A DNA stretch of 38,506 bases from Gemmatimonadales bacterium (GTDB taxonomy: Bacteria > Gemmatimonadota > Gemmatimonadetes > Longimicrobiales > Gaopeijiaceae): contig REEG01000120.1 of NCBI GenBank assembly GCA_007695195.1, forward strand, positions 1-38,506. Reading direction: 5' to 3'. The translations under genes were made by a program, and so were the position numbers. Shown piece by piece: positions 7,795 through 16,488 of this stretch (positions are counted from its first letter, which is position 1; each line of letters begins with the position of its first letter). A model generated the notes under the pieces. The model had not been told where the DNA came from and made no database searches. It saw only the letters and a list, made by a program, of their open reading frames with translations.

Positions 7795-9340
7795 GCGCCC
7801 CCTCCATCCGGCGGATGGGAGGAAGGGTCAGGGCGGGGCGTCCGGAGCCCATGAGGAGGGGCGCCACGGTGACGTGGAGGCGGTCAAGCGCCCCCGCCTC
7901 CAGGAAGTGGGAGACGGTCGTTCCGCCACCTTCCACCAGGATCCGTGAGAGACCCCGGGCACGGAGGACCCGGATCACCTCCCCAGGATCGAATCGTCCG
8001 TCGGCGTCGGTGGGAAGGGATACCCGCTCCACGCCCGGCTCCCGGGAACCACCGGAGGTCTCCACCGAAGCGGCGGGAGCGCGGTGGCGGCCGGGCGATG
8101 CGCCTTCGCCGCCATCATCTTCTGCGGCCACAAGGTGGAGGGTGGGCGCAGCGCCGTCCCGGAAGATCCGGAGCGTTTCCGGAAGCCGGCACCTGGGGTC
8201 CAGCACCACCCGGACCGGATTCGAGCCCGGCACCCGCCGTACGGTCAGTCGGGGGTCGTCGGAGAGGGCGGTACCGGCTCCCACCACCACGGCGTCCACC
8301 AGGGCACGCAGGCGGTGGAGGCGCACCAGATCCTCTTCGCCGGTGACGTAGTGGGAATGGCCCTCCTCGGTGGCGATCCGTCCGTCCAGCCCCTGCCCCA
8401 ACTGGCCCACCACGAAACGGGCGTCGGCCATGAGGGGCAGGAAGAGTTCGGAGAGGGGATCATCTGCGGGAGCCCCCCTCGCAGGACCGGTCCCGAGGGC
8501 GACGCCGGGCCCGGCGTCACTGGACCGGGACCCGTCCAGCGGGGCCCGCCTCCCTTCCAGACGATCCAGGGGGAAGGCCCTGGCGTCGCGCAGGACGGCG
8601 GCCAGCCGAGCCCCCCAGAATTCCACCATCGTCCGACCCATGGCGGCGTCGGCCAGGGTGGCGTCGCCGGTGAAGCCCAGCGGATTCAGATCTCCGGCCA
8701 GCCAGGCGAATCCCGCCGCCCCTTCCGCCGAAACGATCTCCAGAGAGGCCTCGAGTTCCTGGGCCAGGGAAGGCCCCGGACGAAGCTCGTCCGTTCGGAC
8801 CAGGTCGGGTCGGAGGTGAAGCATCATGGCGGTTTCCACGGCCCCGCCGTGGAGTCCGTGTCGCCACTCCCCATCGGGAAGCTCCACCGAGGGCGGGCGG
8901 CCGAACCGGGGGTAGTGGACCGGGATGACCAGGAGTCCCGCCTCGGCGCGGAGGCGGAGGGCAGCACCTTCCAGGGCATGCCGGTTGCCACCGTGGGTAT
9001 TCAGGATCACCAACCGCCGTCCGCCCGACGCGGCAAGGCGTCGTCCCATCCGGACCACCCAGTCCGTCAGGAGATGGGCGGGAACGCTCAGGGTGCCGGG
9101 GAAGCCCTCGTGCTCCAGACTGGCCCCCACCTCCAGCGCCGGCAGATGGACCAGGGGGAACTGGGACGGGAGGTGCCGCTCGGCCTCCGAGACCAGGCCG
9201 GCGGCGATGACGGCGTCGGTGGAGAGGGGCAGATGGGGGCCGTGCTGCTCCGTGGCCGAGACGGTCCACAGGACCACCGGGTCCGAGGCGGCGAGGCGTG
9301 CCGCCTCGGGCCAGGTCAGCTCTCCCCAGACCCGGCTCAT
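7706..9340 (-). CDS. Fusion: creatininase-family amidohydrolase plus RibD-type reductase
   Basis: This 544-residue protein has an N-terminal creatininase domain (1 to about 255). Its metal ligands are intact by motif: E31 and H33 in TEQHGPH, D42, H116 in NTHGGN and E169 in HGGAVE. A low-complexity linker (about 262-300) precedes a RibD_C/dihydrofolate-reductase-like domain with LDGRIAT, HRLRALVDAVVVGAGT, DDPRL and a late LVEGGG nucleotide-binding motif. There is no RibD deaminase domain. In archaeal riboflavin/F420 synthesis, the creatininase homologue ArfB deformylates FAPy-ribose phosphate and the reductase ArfC acts next; by analogy this may catalyse both steps. I chose ATG 9340, which overlaps the FkbM stop (ATGA), because the longer frame upstream shows no domain sequence and reads through the preceding gene. 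Confidence 0.9.
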   Translation of the reverse strand: MSRVWGELTWPEAARLAASDPVVLWTVSATEQHGPHLPLSTDAVIAAGLVSEAERHLPSQFPLVHLPALEVGASLEHEGFPGTLSVPAHLLTDWVVRMGRRLAASGGRRLVILNTHGGNRHALEGAALRLRAEAGLLVIPVHYPRFGRPPSVELPDGEWRHGLHGGAVETAMMLHLRPDLVRTDELRPGPSLAQELEASLEIVSAEGAAGFAWLAGDLNPLGFTGDATLADAAMGRTMVEFWGARLAAVLRDARAFPLDRLEGRRAPLDGSRSSDAGPGVALGTGPARGAPADDPLSELFLPLMADARFVVGQLGQGLDGRIATEEGHSHYVTGEEDLVRLHRLRALVDAVVVGAGTALSDDPRLTVRRVPGSNPVRVVLDPRCRLPETLRIFRDGAAPTLHLVAAEDDGGEGASPGRHRAPAASVETSGGSREPGVERVSLPTDADGRFDPGEVIRVLRARGLSRILVEGGGTTVSHFLEAGALDRLHVTVAPLLMGSGRPALTLPPIRRMEGALRPRTRIFRLGSDVLFDLDLRSGASNHQG

Positions 9341-10083
9341 GACTCCCCTCGCACCCGGCGGGCATAGAGGTCTCCCGACGGTGCGGCGCCGGCCCCTTCC
9401 CGGAGCCAGGCAACCGCTCCATCCGCCGAACACCACCGGGAGAAGAGAAAACGTCGCCCCTCCCCGGACACGGCGTTGAACTCGTACTCTCCCAATTCGG
9501 TCAGTCGCTCCACGCACGCCACCGCCACCTCCAGCGACCCGGCCACGAACTCAAAGGACAGCGCCTGCAGGGGCCGCGTCAGCCCGGCCAGGACCCGGTC
9601 TTCAAACCCCTCCACGTCCACCTTGCAGAAGCGCGGCTCGCCGTGCTCCCGAATGAGCTCGTCCAGGGTGGTGACGGGCACCTCCACCTCCCGGTTCCAG
9701 CGAACCCGGCGAAAGCCCGGATTCGTGCGCCGGATCTGCTCCGTCCACCCCCGGTCCAGGGTGGACACGGTGGGGTTGCCGGGGCTCACGGCCAGCGACG
9801 CCGAACCGGTGGAGGGACCGGCGGCCCGGGGCACGATCACCACCCCGGGCCGTCGCCCCACCAGGCGCCGGAGCCAGGGAAGAAGGCGGGGGTTGGGCTC
9901 CAGCGCCACGACCCGGGCCCCCAGCGCCGAAAAGGCCGCCGTTCGGTCTCCCAGGTGCGCTCCCACATCGAATACCAGGTCATCCGGGCCCACGAAGGGC
10001 CGATAGAGTTCACGGAGCGCCCCCTGGCGTCCCGGACGCCAGTAGATGAAGAGGGAGCGAAGGAGACCCCACCACGCCTTCAT
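9337..10083 (-). CDS. FkbM-family SAM-dependent methyltransferase
   Basis: This 248-residue methyltransferase has motif I in VFDVGAHLGDRT (about 37-48), the acidic ribose-binding residue in ALEPNP, and the FkbM hallmark FCKVDVEGFED followed by LSFEF. FkbM enzymes O-methylate hydroxyl groups on sugars and polyketides, so a sugar carried by the locus product is a reasonable substrate, though unproven. Its start overlaps the stop of the CBS gene, and its stop overlaps the start of the creatininase/RibD fusion (both ATGA), so the three minus-strand genes are translationally coupled. A second, distinct FkbM protein is encoded at 28675-29706. Confidence 0.9.
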   Translation of the reverse strand: MKAWWGLLRSLFIYWRPGRQGALRELYRPFVGPDDLVFDVGAHLGDRTAAFSALGARVVALEPNPRLLPWLRRLVGRRPGVVIVPRAAGPSTGSASLAVSPGNPTVSTLDRGWTEQIRRTNPGFRRVRWNREVEVPVTTLDELIREHGEPRFCKVDVEGFEDRVLAGLTRPLQALSFEFVAGSLEVAVACVERLTELGEYEFNAVSGEGRRFLFSRWCSADGAVAWLREGAGAAPSGDLYARRVRGES

Positions 10084-10622
10084 TCAGAATCGGCCAGATG
10101 GTCCAGGATATCACTGTTGGTGACGATCCCCACCAGTTGGCCGTTGTCCACCACCAGGACCCGGTGGATCTTCCGGTCCCGCAGGATTCGAGCGAGATCC
10201 TGGAGGGTGGCCTCGGGGGGAATCATGACTGGATTGGTGCTCATGATGTCGGCGACCTTGTACCCGTCGAAGAGCTTGTCGGGCACCTCCTGGATCCGTG
10301 AGCGGACGTCCACGAAGCCACCGCCGGGTGTGACGTAATAGGCAAAGAACTCCCCCTCCACCGGCGGATCGAGAAACCCGGTCTCCTCCGCCGGCGCTCC
10401 CCGCGCCATGCCCCAGCGCATGGCCTCGGGCACCTCTCCCATCTCCCGCGCCAGATGCAGCACGTCGCGGACAGTGACGATCCCCACCAGCGCCTCATCG
10501 GCATCCACCACCGGAGCACCTGTGATCCCCTTCCGATCCAGGAACTCAACCAGATCGGCCACCGAGGATTCAGGCGATACAGTCGCCACCTCCGTCTTCA
10601 TCAGATCTCTGACCATTGTCAT
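10080..10622 (-). CDS. CBS-domain pair protein
   Basis: This 180-residue cytosolic protein contains two CBS motifs: an N-terminal VRDLMKTEVATVSPESS to VGIVTVRDVL, and a C-terminal VADIMSTNPVMIPPEAT to VGIVTNSDILDHL. A roughly 50-residue insert containing EGEFFAYYVTPGG separates them. CBS pairs usually bind adenosyl nucleotides and act as energy or SAM sensors; no catalytic domain is fused here. It is the first gene of the coupled CBS-FkbM-creatininase/RibD set, with an AAGAGG ribosome site just before ATG 10622. A regulatory role over the set's SAM- or nucleotide-using enzymes is possible, but co-transcription with unrelated genes is also common for CBS proteins. Confidence 0.9.
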   Translation of the reverse strand: MTMVRDLMKTEVATVSPESSVADLVEFLDRKGITGAPVVDADEALVGIVTVRDVLHLAREMGEVPEAMRWGMARGAPAEETGFLDPPVEGEFFAYYVTPGGGFVDVRSRIQEVPDKLFDGYKVADIMSTNPVMIPPEATLQDLARILRDRKIHRVLVVDNGQLVGIVTNSDILDHLADSE

Positions 10623-10870
10623 GGCGTCCTCTTGGTTGGAGCTTCAGAGGGCCTCCTCACCCCGGAGGCCCTGTGGGGGGCGGCCAGCGTCGCCCAGGAC
10701 GTGGGCGCCTCCCTGAAGATGGCGCAAAGGCCGTGCCCGGGGCCACCCTGCCTCCAGGACCCGATTCGACGACCATGGATCTCCGGCCCCGTCCGGTGGA
10801 TATGACCGGATGCAGGACGTTGAATATGACCCGTTTCAGGGCTTGTGATCCTGACCCCAGACCGAGGAGA

Positions 10871-11977
10871 ATGTCCAACATCATGATGCAAACAACCCTC
10901 TTTCCCGGCCGGTACGTGCAGGGAGACGGCGCCGTGTCCCGCCTTGGAAGCGAACTCTCGCGCCTGGGCCGGCGGGCCCTCCTCCTCGCCGACCCCTTCG
11001 CCCGCGACAACCTCCTGGATCGCATGGATCTCACCGGCGACCACGGCGTGGAATTCCACGTGGAGGGCTTCGAAGGGGAGTGTTCGGATCCTGAGATCCG
11101 ACGTCTGGTGGGAGTCGCTCGGAACCAGGGGACGCAGGTGGTGGTGGGATTCGGTGGCGGCAAAACCCTGGATACCGCCAAGGCCGTAGCCCACGAACTG
11201 GAGGTCCCGGTTGCGGTGGTCCCCACCATCGCGTCCACCGATGCCCCCTGCTCGGCCCTCTCGGTGATCTACACACCCGAGGGTGAGATGGAGCGCTACC
11301 TCATCCTGCCCCGCAACCCGGACCTGGTCCTGGTGGATACGGGAATCATCGCCCAGGCCCCGGCCCGATTCCTGGTGGCGGGAATCGGCGATGCGCTGGC
11401 CACCTGGTTCGAAGCCGACGCCTGCGAACAGAGTTGGGCGGCGAACCTCTCCGGAGACCGGGGATCGGTCACCGCCTTCGCACTGGCCCGGCTCTGCTAC
11501 GACACCATCCTCGAATACGGCCAGGCCGCCGTGGTCTCGTGCCGGGAACAGGTCGTCACGCCGGCGCTGGAGCGGGTGGTGGAGGCCAACACCCTCCTGA
11601 GCGGGTTGGGCTTCGAGAGTGGCGGGCTGGGCGCGGCCCACGCCATCCACAACGGACTCACCGTTCTGGAGGCCACCCACGGGTCCTGGCACGGAGAGAA
11701 GGTGGCCATCGGGGTGCTGGCCTCGCTCTTCCTCACGGACAAGCCCCGGGAGATCCTGGACGAGGTCTACGATTTCTGTGAGGAAGTGGGCCTCCCCACA
11801 ACCCTGGCGGAGATCGGTCTGGGCGAGGTCACCGACGAGGAACTCATGCGGGTGGCGGAGCGGGCCTGCGCCGAGGGCGAGACCATCCACAACGAGCCCA
11901 TGCCCATCGTCCCCCGAGCCGTGCATGCGGCGCTCCGGGCGGCGGATGCCGAGGGACGGAGACGAACGGAGACTTAG
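10871..11977 (+). CDS. Glycerol-dehydrogenase-like iron/zinc-dependent alcohol dehydrogenase
   Basis: This 368-residue protein is close in length and layout to GldA (about 367). The N-terminal block PGRYVQGDGA matches GldA. The NAD-binding loop GGGKTLDTAK is at 95-104, and metal ligands appear as D174 (GIGDALATW), H257 (AAHAIHNG) and H274 (SWHGEKVA). GldA oxidises glycerol to dihydroxyacetone with NAD+; related enzymes include hydroxyethylphosphonate and glycerol-1-phosphate dehydrogenases, but the HAIHNG and HGEKVA blocks favour GldA. An AGGAG at 10865-10869 is close to ATG 10871. The in-frame ATGs at 10883 and 10886 would begin exactly like GldA and are good alternatives. It is divergent from the CBS gene, with 248 nt between them in which I see no clear promoter. 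It stands alone, with no dihydroxyacetone kinase nearby. Confidence 0.85.
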   Translation: MSNIMMQTTLFPGRYVQGDGAVSRLGSELSRLGRRALLLADPFARDNLLDRMDLTGDHGVEFHVEGFEGECSDPEIRRLVGVARNQGTQVVVGFGGGKTLDTAKAVAHELEVPVAVVPTIASTDAPCSALSVIYTPEGEMERYLILPRNPDLVLVDTGIIAQAPARFLVAGIGDALATWFEADACEQSWAANLSGDRGSVTAFALARLCYDTILEYGQAAVVSCREQVVTPALERVVEANTLLSGLGFESGGLGAAHAIHNGLTVLEATHGSWHGEKVAIGVLASLFLTDKPREILDEVYDFCEEVGLPTTLAEIGLGEVTDEELMRVAERACAEGETIHNEPMPIVPRAVHAALRAADAEGRRRTET

Positions 11978-12089
11978 GACCAGCTCCCGAACTCTGCGGG
12001 CCCATTGAACATCTGCCGGATTCGGTCCGTAGGGGAGGAGACGTGGGGTGGACGGAAGCACCCCGGCACCGCACCTTGCCTCGCCGACA

Positions 12090-12118
12090 GGGCCCGGCCG
12101 GCAGGTCTCGCCGGGCCC
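12090..12118 (+). terminator. GC-rich hairpin after the alcohol dehydrogenase
   Basis: A 9-bp perfect stem (GGGCCCGGC with GCCGGGCCC) encloses an 11-nt loop between the alcohol dehydrogenase and the ABC exporter genes. There is no T-tract after it, so termination is only suggested; it may also affect the leader of the exporter operon. Confidence 0.3.
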
Positions 12119-12187
12119 GGCGGGGGGTAAGCCGCACCCTCTCCGAAGTGAATTCCGCTGCCCTCGGGCCCTCCTCCGGGAAATGCC

Positions 12188-13462
12188 ATGGATCTCCGAC
12201 AGATCTGGACCCTGTACCGCCACGAGATCCGTTCGGCGCTCCGGGAACGGAGCATCCTCCTCACCAGCATCATCCTCCCCGTGGTCATGTACCCCACCCT
12301 CCTCTGGGTGGGGTTCACGGGATTCTACTTCCTCGAGGGCCAGGCCGAAGCCATGAGCACCCGGATCGGGGTGACCTCCGTTCCCGAGGTGCATGAACCG
12401 CTGGTGGACTCTCTGGCCGCCAACCCCCGCATCGAGATCCTGGAGTGGACCGACGATGAACGGGCCGCGGCGGCGGAGATCGTACGCGGTCGGATGGAAG
12501 CCCTTCTGGAGCCCATGCCACCCCGGGACGCAGGCGAAGCACTGGACGGGAATCGGACCATCCGGATCCTCTACACCGAGGTGCGGGAGGGTAGCCGATC
12601 GGCCCGGGCCCGGATCGAGGATGTGACCAACGCACACGGCGCCGACTGGATCACGGAGATCCGGAGGGATCTGGGCGTATCGGACACGGTCTGGGCCGAC
12701 TACGCCGTGGTCATGTCCGATCAGGCCAGCGCCGAAGACGTCACCCGCTTCCTCCTGGCCATGATCGTCCCCCTCCTCACCCTCATCATGGTGGCGCTGG
12801 CCGCCTTCTATCCTGCCATCGATGCCACGGCGGGCGAGCGGGAGCGGGGAACCTGGGAGACGCTCATGACGGTGGCCGCCCCGCGAAGTACCGTGGCCAC
12901 GGCCAAGTATCTCTACGTGGCCACCTTCGGCGCCGTAGGCGGACTCCTGAACCTGGCGGCCCTGGCGCTCTCCATCCGATGGATCCTATCGCCCATGACC
13001 AACGGGGTGGGCGAGGAACTCAGCCAGGGTGGAGTTCCCCTCTCGGCCATCCCGGTGATCCTGGCGGGAACGGCCCTTCTGGGCCTCTTCGTCGCCGCCG
13101 GGATGCTGGTCTTCGCCGTCTTCGCCCGGGACTTCAAGGAGGGGCAGTCCATGATCACCCCCTTCTACATCGTCATCCTCATGCCGGCCCTCTTTCTCCA
13201 GTCTCCCAACCTGGAGTTCACCACCGGTCTGGCCGCCGTCCCCATCGTCAACGTGGCCCTTCTGCTGCGGGGCGCCATCCTGGGCGATATCCCCTTCCTG
13301 TCGGGACTGGTGACCCTCATCTCCATGGGGATGGCGGTGATCGCCGCCGTGGCGCTGGCCCAGTTCGTCATGCGCCGGGAGGAAGTCCTCCTCGGGAGCG
13401 GCCAGGGCGGACTCTGGAACTTCCTGACCCGCACCCTCCGTCAAGGGAGGAATGGCTCGTGA
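12188..13462 (+). CDS. ABC-2 type exporter permease, NatB-like
   Basis: This 424-residue permease has a single N-terminal membrane helix (about 22-48), a roughly 150-residue extracytoplasmic domain, and a C-terminal block of about five helices starting near residue 190. The ERERGTWETLMT motif before the second helix of that block is typical of NatB/ABC-2 permeases. NatAB systems export Na+ in Bacillus, but relatives move varied substrates, so the substrate is unknown. It is the first of three overlapping genes: its stop overlaps the GTG of the ATPase gene. The upstream 210 nt contain only the hairpin noted separately. The ATG is supported by the start of the family sequence; the ribosome site is weak. 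Confidence 0.9.
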   Translation: MDLRQIWTLYRHEIRSALRERSILLTSIILPVVMYPTLLWVGFTGFYFLEGQAEAMSTRIGVTSVPEVHEPLVDSLAANPRIEILEWTDDERAAAAEIVRGRMEALLEPMPPRDAGEALDGNRTIRILYTEVREGSRSARARIEDVTNAHGADWITEIRRDLGVSDTVWADYAVVMSDQASAEDVTRFLLAMIVPLLTLIMVALAAFYPAIDATAGERERGTWETLMTVAAPRSTVATAKYLYVATFGAVGGLLNLAALALSIRWILSPMTNGVGEELSQGGVPLSAIPVILAGTALLGLFVAAGMLVFAVFARDFKEGQSMITPFYIVILMPALFLQSPNLEFTTGLAAVPIVNVALLLRGAILGDIPFLSGLVTLISMGMAVIAAVALAQFVMRREEVLLGSGQGGLWNFLTRTLRQGRNGS

Positions 13463-14250
13463 CCGATCCGTTCGTTGAGACCCGAAACCTGACCAAGACC
13501 TTCTACGAGGAGAGCCGGGGCGAGGTCCGGGCCGTGGACAGCGTCGACCTGACCTGCCGGAGTGGCGAGATCCTTGGGCTCCTGGGGGCCAATGGAGCCG
13601 GAAAGACCACCACGCTCCGAATGCTCTCCACCGTTCTGCGTCCCACCTCCGGTGAGGCCTGGGTCATGGGACACGAGGTCAGAAAGGATCCGGAGCGGGT
13701 CCGTGAGAATCTGGGCTTCTATTCGGCCAGCACGGCGCTGTATCCCAAGATCACGGCCCGGGAGACCCTGCGCTTCTTCGCCCAGGTGAACCGCTTCCCC
13801 CGCGAGCGCATCGAGGCCCGGATCGAGGAACTCATCGACCGGTTTGGAATCGGGGACTTCGCCAACAGCCGGGTCGAAAAGCTCTCCAGTGGGATGAAGC
13901 AGAAGGTCTCCATCGCCCGCACCGTGGCCCATGACCCTCCGGTGCTGATCTTCGACGAGCCCACGGTGGCACTGGACGTCCTGAATGCCATCGAACTCCG
14001 TCAGATCATCGGCCGGCTTCGGGACGAGGGAAAGGCCATCCTCTTCTCGACCCACATCATGAGCGAGGCCGAACAGCTCTGCGATCGGATCGCCATCATC
14101 CACCAGGGACGGATCCTGGCCGTAGGTACCCTGGATGAATTGAGGAAATCCACCGGCCATCACTACCTGGAAGAGATCTTCGTCCACTTCGCCCGGGTAC
14201 GGGATCCCAGCGAAGCCGAGGTGGAGAGCCTCCGTCGGGATCGCCCATGA
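13459..14250 (+). CDS. ABC transporter ATP-binding protein, NatA-like
   Basis: This 263-residue ATPase energises the two flanking permeases. Walker A is GANGAGKT at 43-50, the signature is LSSGM at 142-146, and Walker B with the catalytic Glu is VLIFDEPT at 162-169, followed by a switch His in FSTHIMSEAE. The GTG start at 13459 overlaps the upstream stop (GTGA) and has a strong GGGAGG ribosome site at 13445-13450. The stop overlaps the ATG of the next permease (14247-14250). The signature is LSSGM rather than LSGGQ, which is common in NatA/ABC-2 ATPases. One ATPase flanked by two different permeases suggests a heterodimeric membrane unit. Confidence 0.93.
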   Translation: MTDPFVETRNLTKTFYEESRGEVRAVDSVDLTCRSGEILGLLGANGAGKTTTLRMLSTVLRPTSGEAWVMGHEVRKDPERVRENLGFYSASTALYPKITARETLRFFAQVNRFPRERIEARIEELIDRFGIGDFANSRVEKLSSGMKQKVSIARTVAHDPPVLIFDEPTVALDVLNAIELRQIIGRLRDEGKAILFSTHIMSEAEQLCDRIAIIHQGRILAVGTLDELRKSTGHHYLEEIFVHFARVRDPSEAEVESLRRDRP

Positions 14251-16328
14251 GGCTCACCGTTCCCATCCGCGCGGTCTTCGGCCTGGAGATCCGCACCCTG
14301 CTTCGGGACCCGCGGACCCTCCTCATCTCGGTGGTCCTCCCCATCGTTCTGATTCCGGCCATCCTCATCGCCGGCGACTGGATCGAGTCCCGGGAGGCCC
14401 GGGCCACCGAGGCGCTGAGCTTCCGGGTGGCGGTGGAAGGTGACCGGGTCGATCTCGCCCGGGCCCTCCTCCTTCGGGTGGGCGACGAAACCCCACCGGG
14501 AGCGGGCAGGGACCCCACCTCGCGGTTCCAGTTCGTGGATCTGGAGGAGCCCGGTGAGGCGCTGGCCGACGCCCGCATCGACGTGGTCCTCCACGCCATG
14601 GACTACGGTACGTGGATGCGTGGGGTCGAGGACGGGTCGGTGGACCCCGGTCCCGGTGGACCGCCGGGGGAATTCGATGGAGCGCCTCGGCTACAGATCC
14701 TCTTCCACTCGGACCGGACCAGCTCCCGGGAGGGGGCGCAGGCCCTTCGCCGCCACCTTCTGGACATCCGGGAGGTCCGTCGTGACTCCATCCTCCTGGC
14801 GGCGGGATTCCCGGTCCCCACCGACGAAGTGCTGGTTGTGGAGAGCGTCAATGTGGCGCCCCCCGAGGCCATGGAAGGAGCGCAGTTGGGGCGGTTTCTC
14901 ACCCTGATCCTCCTGGGCCTCATGACGCTGGGGGGGTCCGCCATCGCCACCGATACCCTGGCGGGGGAGAAGGAACGCGGGACGCTGAACACCCTGCTCA
15001 CCTCGGCGGCCCGTCGGCAGGAGATCATCACAGGGAAGCTCCTGGCCATCATGGCGGTGGCCTTCGCCATCGCCCTGATCCAGATCCTGAATCTCTGGCT
15101 CTTCCTGGGTCTGGGGATCGTGGATGTGGGAGGTGCGCTGGCCGTCCGGATCCCGCCGGAGGCGGCGCTCCTTCTTCTGGTGCTCTATCTCCCGGCGGTG
15201 GCGCTGGTATCGGGAGTGTTGCTCCTGACCTCGGCGTACGCCCGGAGCTACAAGGAGGCTCAACTCTACCTGACCCCGGTCCTCCTGGCCCTGGTCCTTC
15301 CGGCCGCAGTGCCCATGCTGCCGGGGATCTCCCTTCAGTCGGCCATCCTCCTGGTCCCCATCGCCAACCTGGGGGTGGCGGTCCGGGACCTCCTCATGGG
15401 GGACATCCATATCCCCTCAGTCATGACGGCCTGGGCGGTGACGGCACTGGCCGCGACGTGGGTCACCCGTCGCTGCGTCCTGGCCATCCAGGATGAAAAC
15501 CTCCTTCTGGGCGACCGATCCCAGGAGGAGCATACTGGCGGGGAGGGGCTCTTCCGGAAACAGGTCCTGGTGTGGGTCCTGGTTCTCTGGGGGGTGAAGA
15601 TCCTCTGGGACTTCAACATCCCGGTCCAGGACCTGCGGTGGGCGTCCCTTCTGGGCGTTGGGCTCGTCTTCGGGCTCTTCCCGCTCGTGGTGATCCGCCG
15701 CTTCCGTCTGGAGCCGCGGCGGGCGTTGGCTCTCAGAATGCCCCATCCCGGGGTGTGGGCCGGGGTGCTTCTGGGCGTGCCGGCGGGGATCCTCACCGTC
15801 CTGGGCGTCTTCCAACTGGTGGACACGGTGGTGCCGGTCCCCACGGAGATGATGGAGAGCCTGGGGCAGGCGTTGACGCCCGAGGCCATCCCGGTCTGGC
15901 AGCTCCTCATCTTCGTGGCGTTGGTCCCGGGAATCACCGAAGAATTAACCTTCCGTGGGGTGGTGCTCTACGGCCTCCGGCGACGCTTCGGGCCCGTCGC
16001 GCTGGCGCTGGTGGTGGGCCTCATCTTCGGCATCTTCCACTTCTCCCTCTTCCGGATCCCCACCACGGCCACGCTGGGGGTGATCCTTACGGCCGTCACG
16101 CTCCTCACCGGGTCCATCCTTCCGGCCATGGTCTGGCACACCCTGAACAACGCCGCAGCGGTCCTGGCCAGTCGGGACATGCTCCCTGGAATCGACTCGG
16201 AGTGGTTGGCGGAGGGTGTGGGCTGGGGGTGGAGCGTCAGTGGACTGGTGGCCCTGGGCGTTGCCTTCGCCGTCATCTGGCGGTTCCGCACTCCGTATCC
16301 GGAGGTGGGCCCGCCCAGGGTGGGGTGA
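14247..16328 (+). CDS. Fusion: ABC-2 permease plus CPBP (CAAX-like) intramembrane protease
   Basis: This 693-residue membrane protein has an N-terminal NatB-like permease (about 1-400) with one leading helix, a large extracytoplasmic loop, the KERGTLNTLLTSA motif and about five helices. Several more helices lead to a CPBP/Abi domain (about 540-660). The three CPBP motifs are intact: EExxxR as E565-E566-R570, the FxxxH-type His H598, and HxxxN as H631/N635. CPBP proteins include Rce1-type CAAX proteases and bacteriocin-immunity proteins. Joined to an exporter permease, the domain may process or protect against the exported molecule. It ends the natB-natA-natB/CPBP operon. The architecture has been seen in other bacteria, so it is informative but probably not unique. 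Confidence 0.9.
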   Translation: MRLTVPIRAVFGLEIRTLLRDPRTLLISVVLPIVLIPAILIAGDWIESREARATEALSFRVAVEGDRVDLARALLLRVGDETPPGAGRDPTSRFQFVDLEEPGEALADARIDVVLHAMDYGTWMRGVEDGSVDPGPGGPPGEFDGAPRLQILFHSDRTSSREGAQALRRHLLDIREVRRDSILLAAGFPVPTDEVLVVESVNVAPPEAMEGAQLGRFLTLILLGLMTLGGSAIATDTLAGEKERGTLNTLLTSAARRQEIITGKLLAIMAVAFAIALIQILNLWLFLGLGIVDVGGALAVRIPPEAALLLLVLYLPAVALVSGVLLLTSAYARSYKEAQLYLTPVLLALVLPAAVPMLPGISLQSAILLVPIANLGVAVRDLLMGDIHIPSVMTAWAVTALAATWVTRRCVLAIQDENLLLGDRSQEEHTGGEGLFRKQVLVWVLVLWGVKILWDFNIPVQDLRWASLLGVGLVFGLFPLVVIRRFRLEPRRALALRMPHPGVWAGVLLGVPAGILTVLGVFQLVDTVVPVPTEMMESLGQALTPEAIPVWQLLIFVALVPGITEELTFRGVVLYGLRRRFGPVALALVVGLIFGIFHFSLFRIPTTATLGVILTAVTLLTGSILPAMVWHTLNNAAAVLASRDMLPGIDSEWLAEGVGWGWSVSGLVALGVAFAVIWRFRTPYPEVGPPRVG

Positions 16329-16488
16329 ACAGGCACCGGCGTGGTCAGGACCCGGCGGCGAGCTCAGCTTCCGGCCGGGGCCGGGGCTGGGGTACGGCGG
16401 CCCACCTGCCGAAACTTCAACTCAGGTATGTTACCCGGCTTCGTCCGGAATCCGAGTCTGCGTCACTGTCCGAACAAGGTGCCGTTCT

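Noticed and set aside
10619-12637. Long minus-strand open frame of about 670 codons opposite the alcohol dehydrogenase
   Set aside because: It is antisense to a clear GldA-like enzyme, has no recognisable domain, and long antisense frames are expected in DNA of this base composition.
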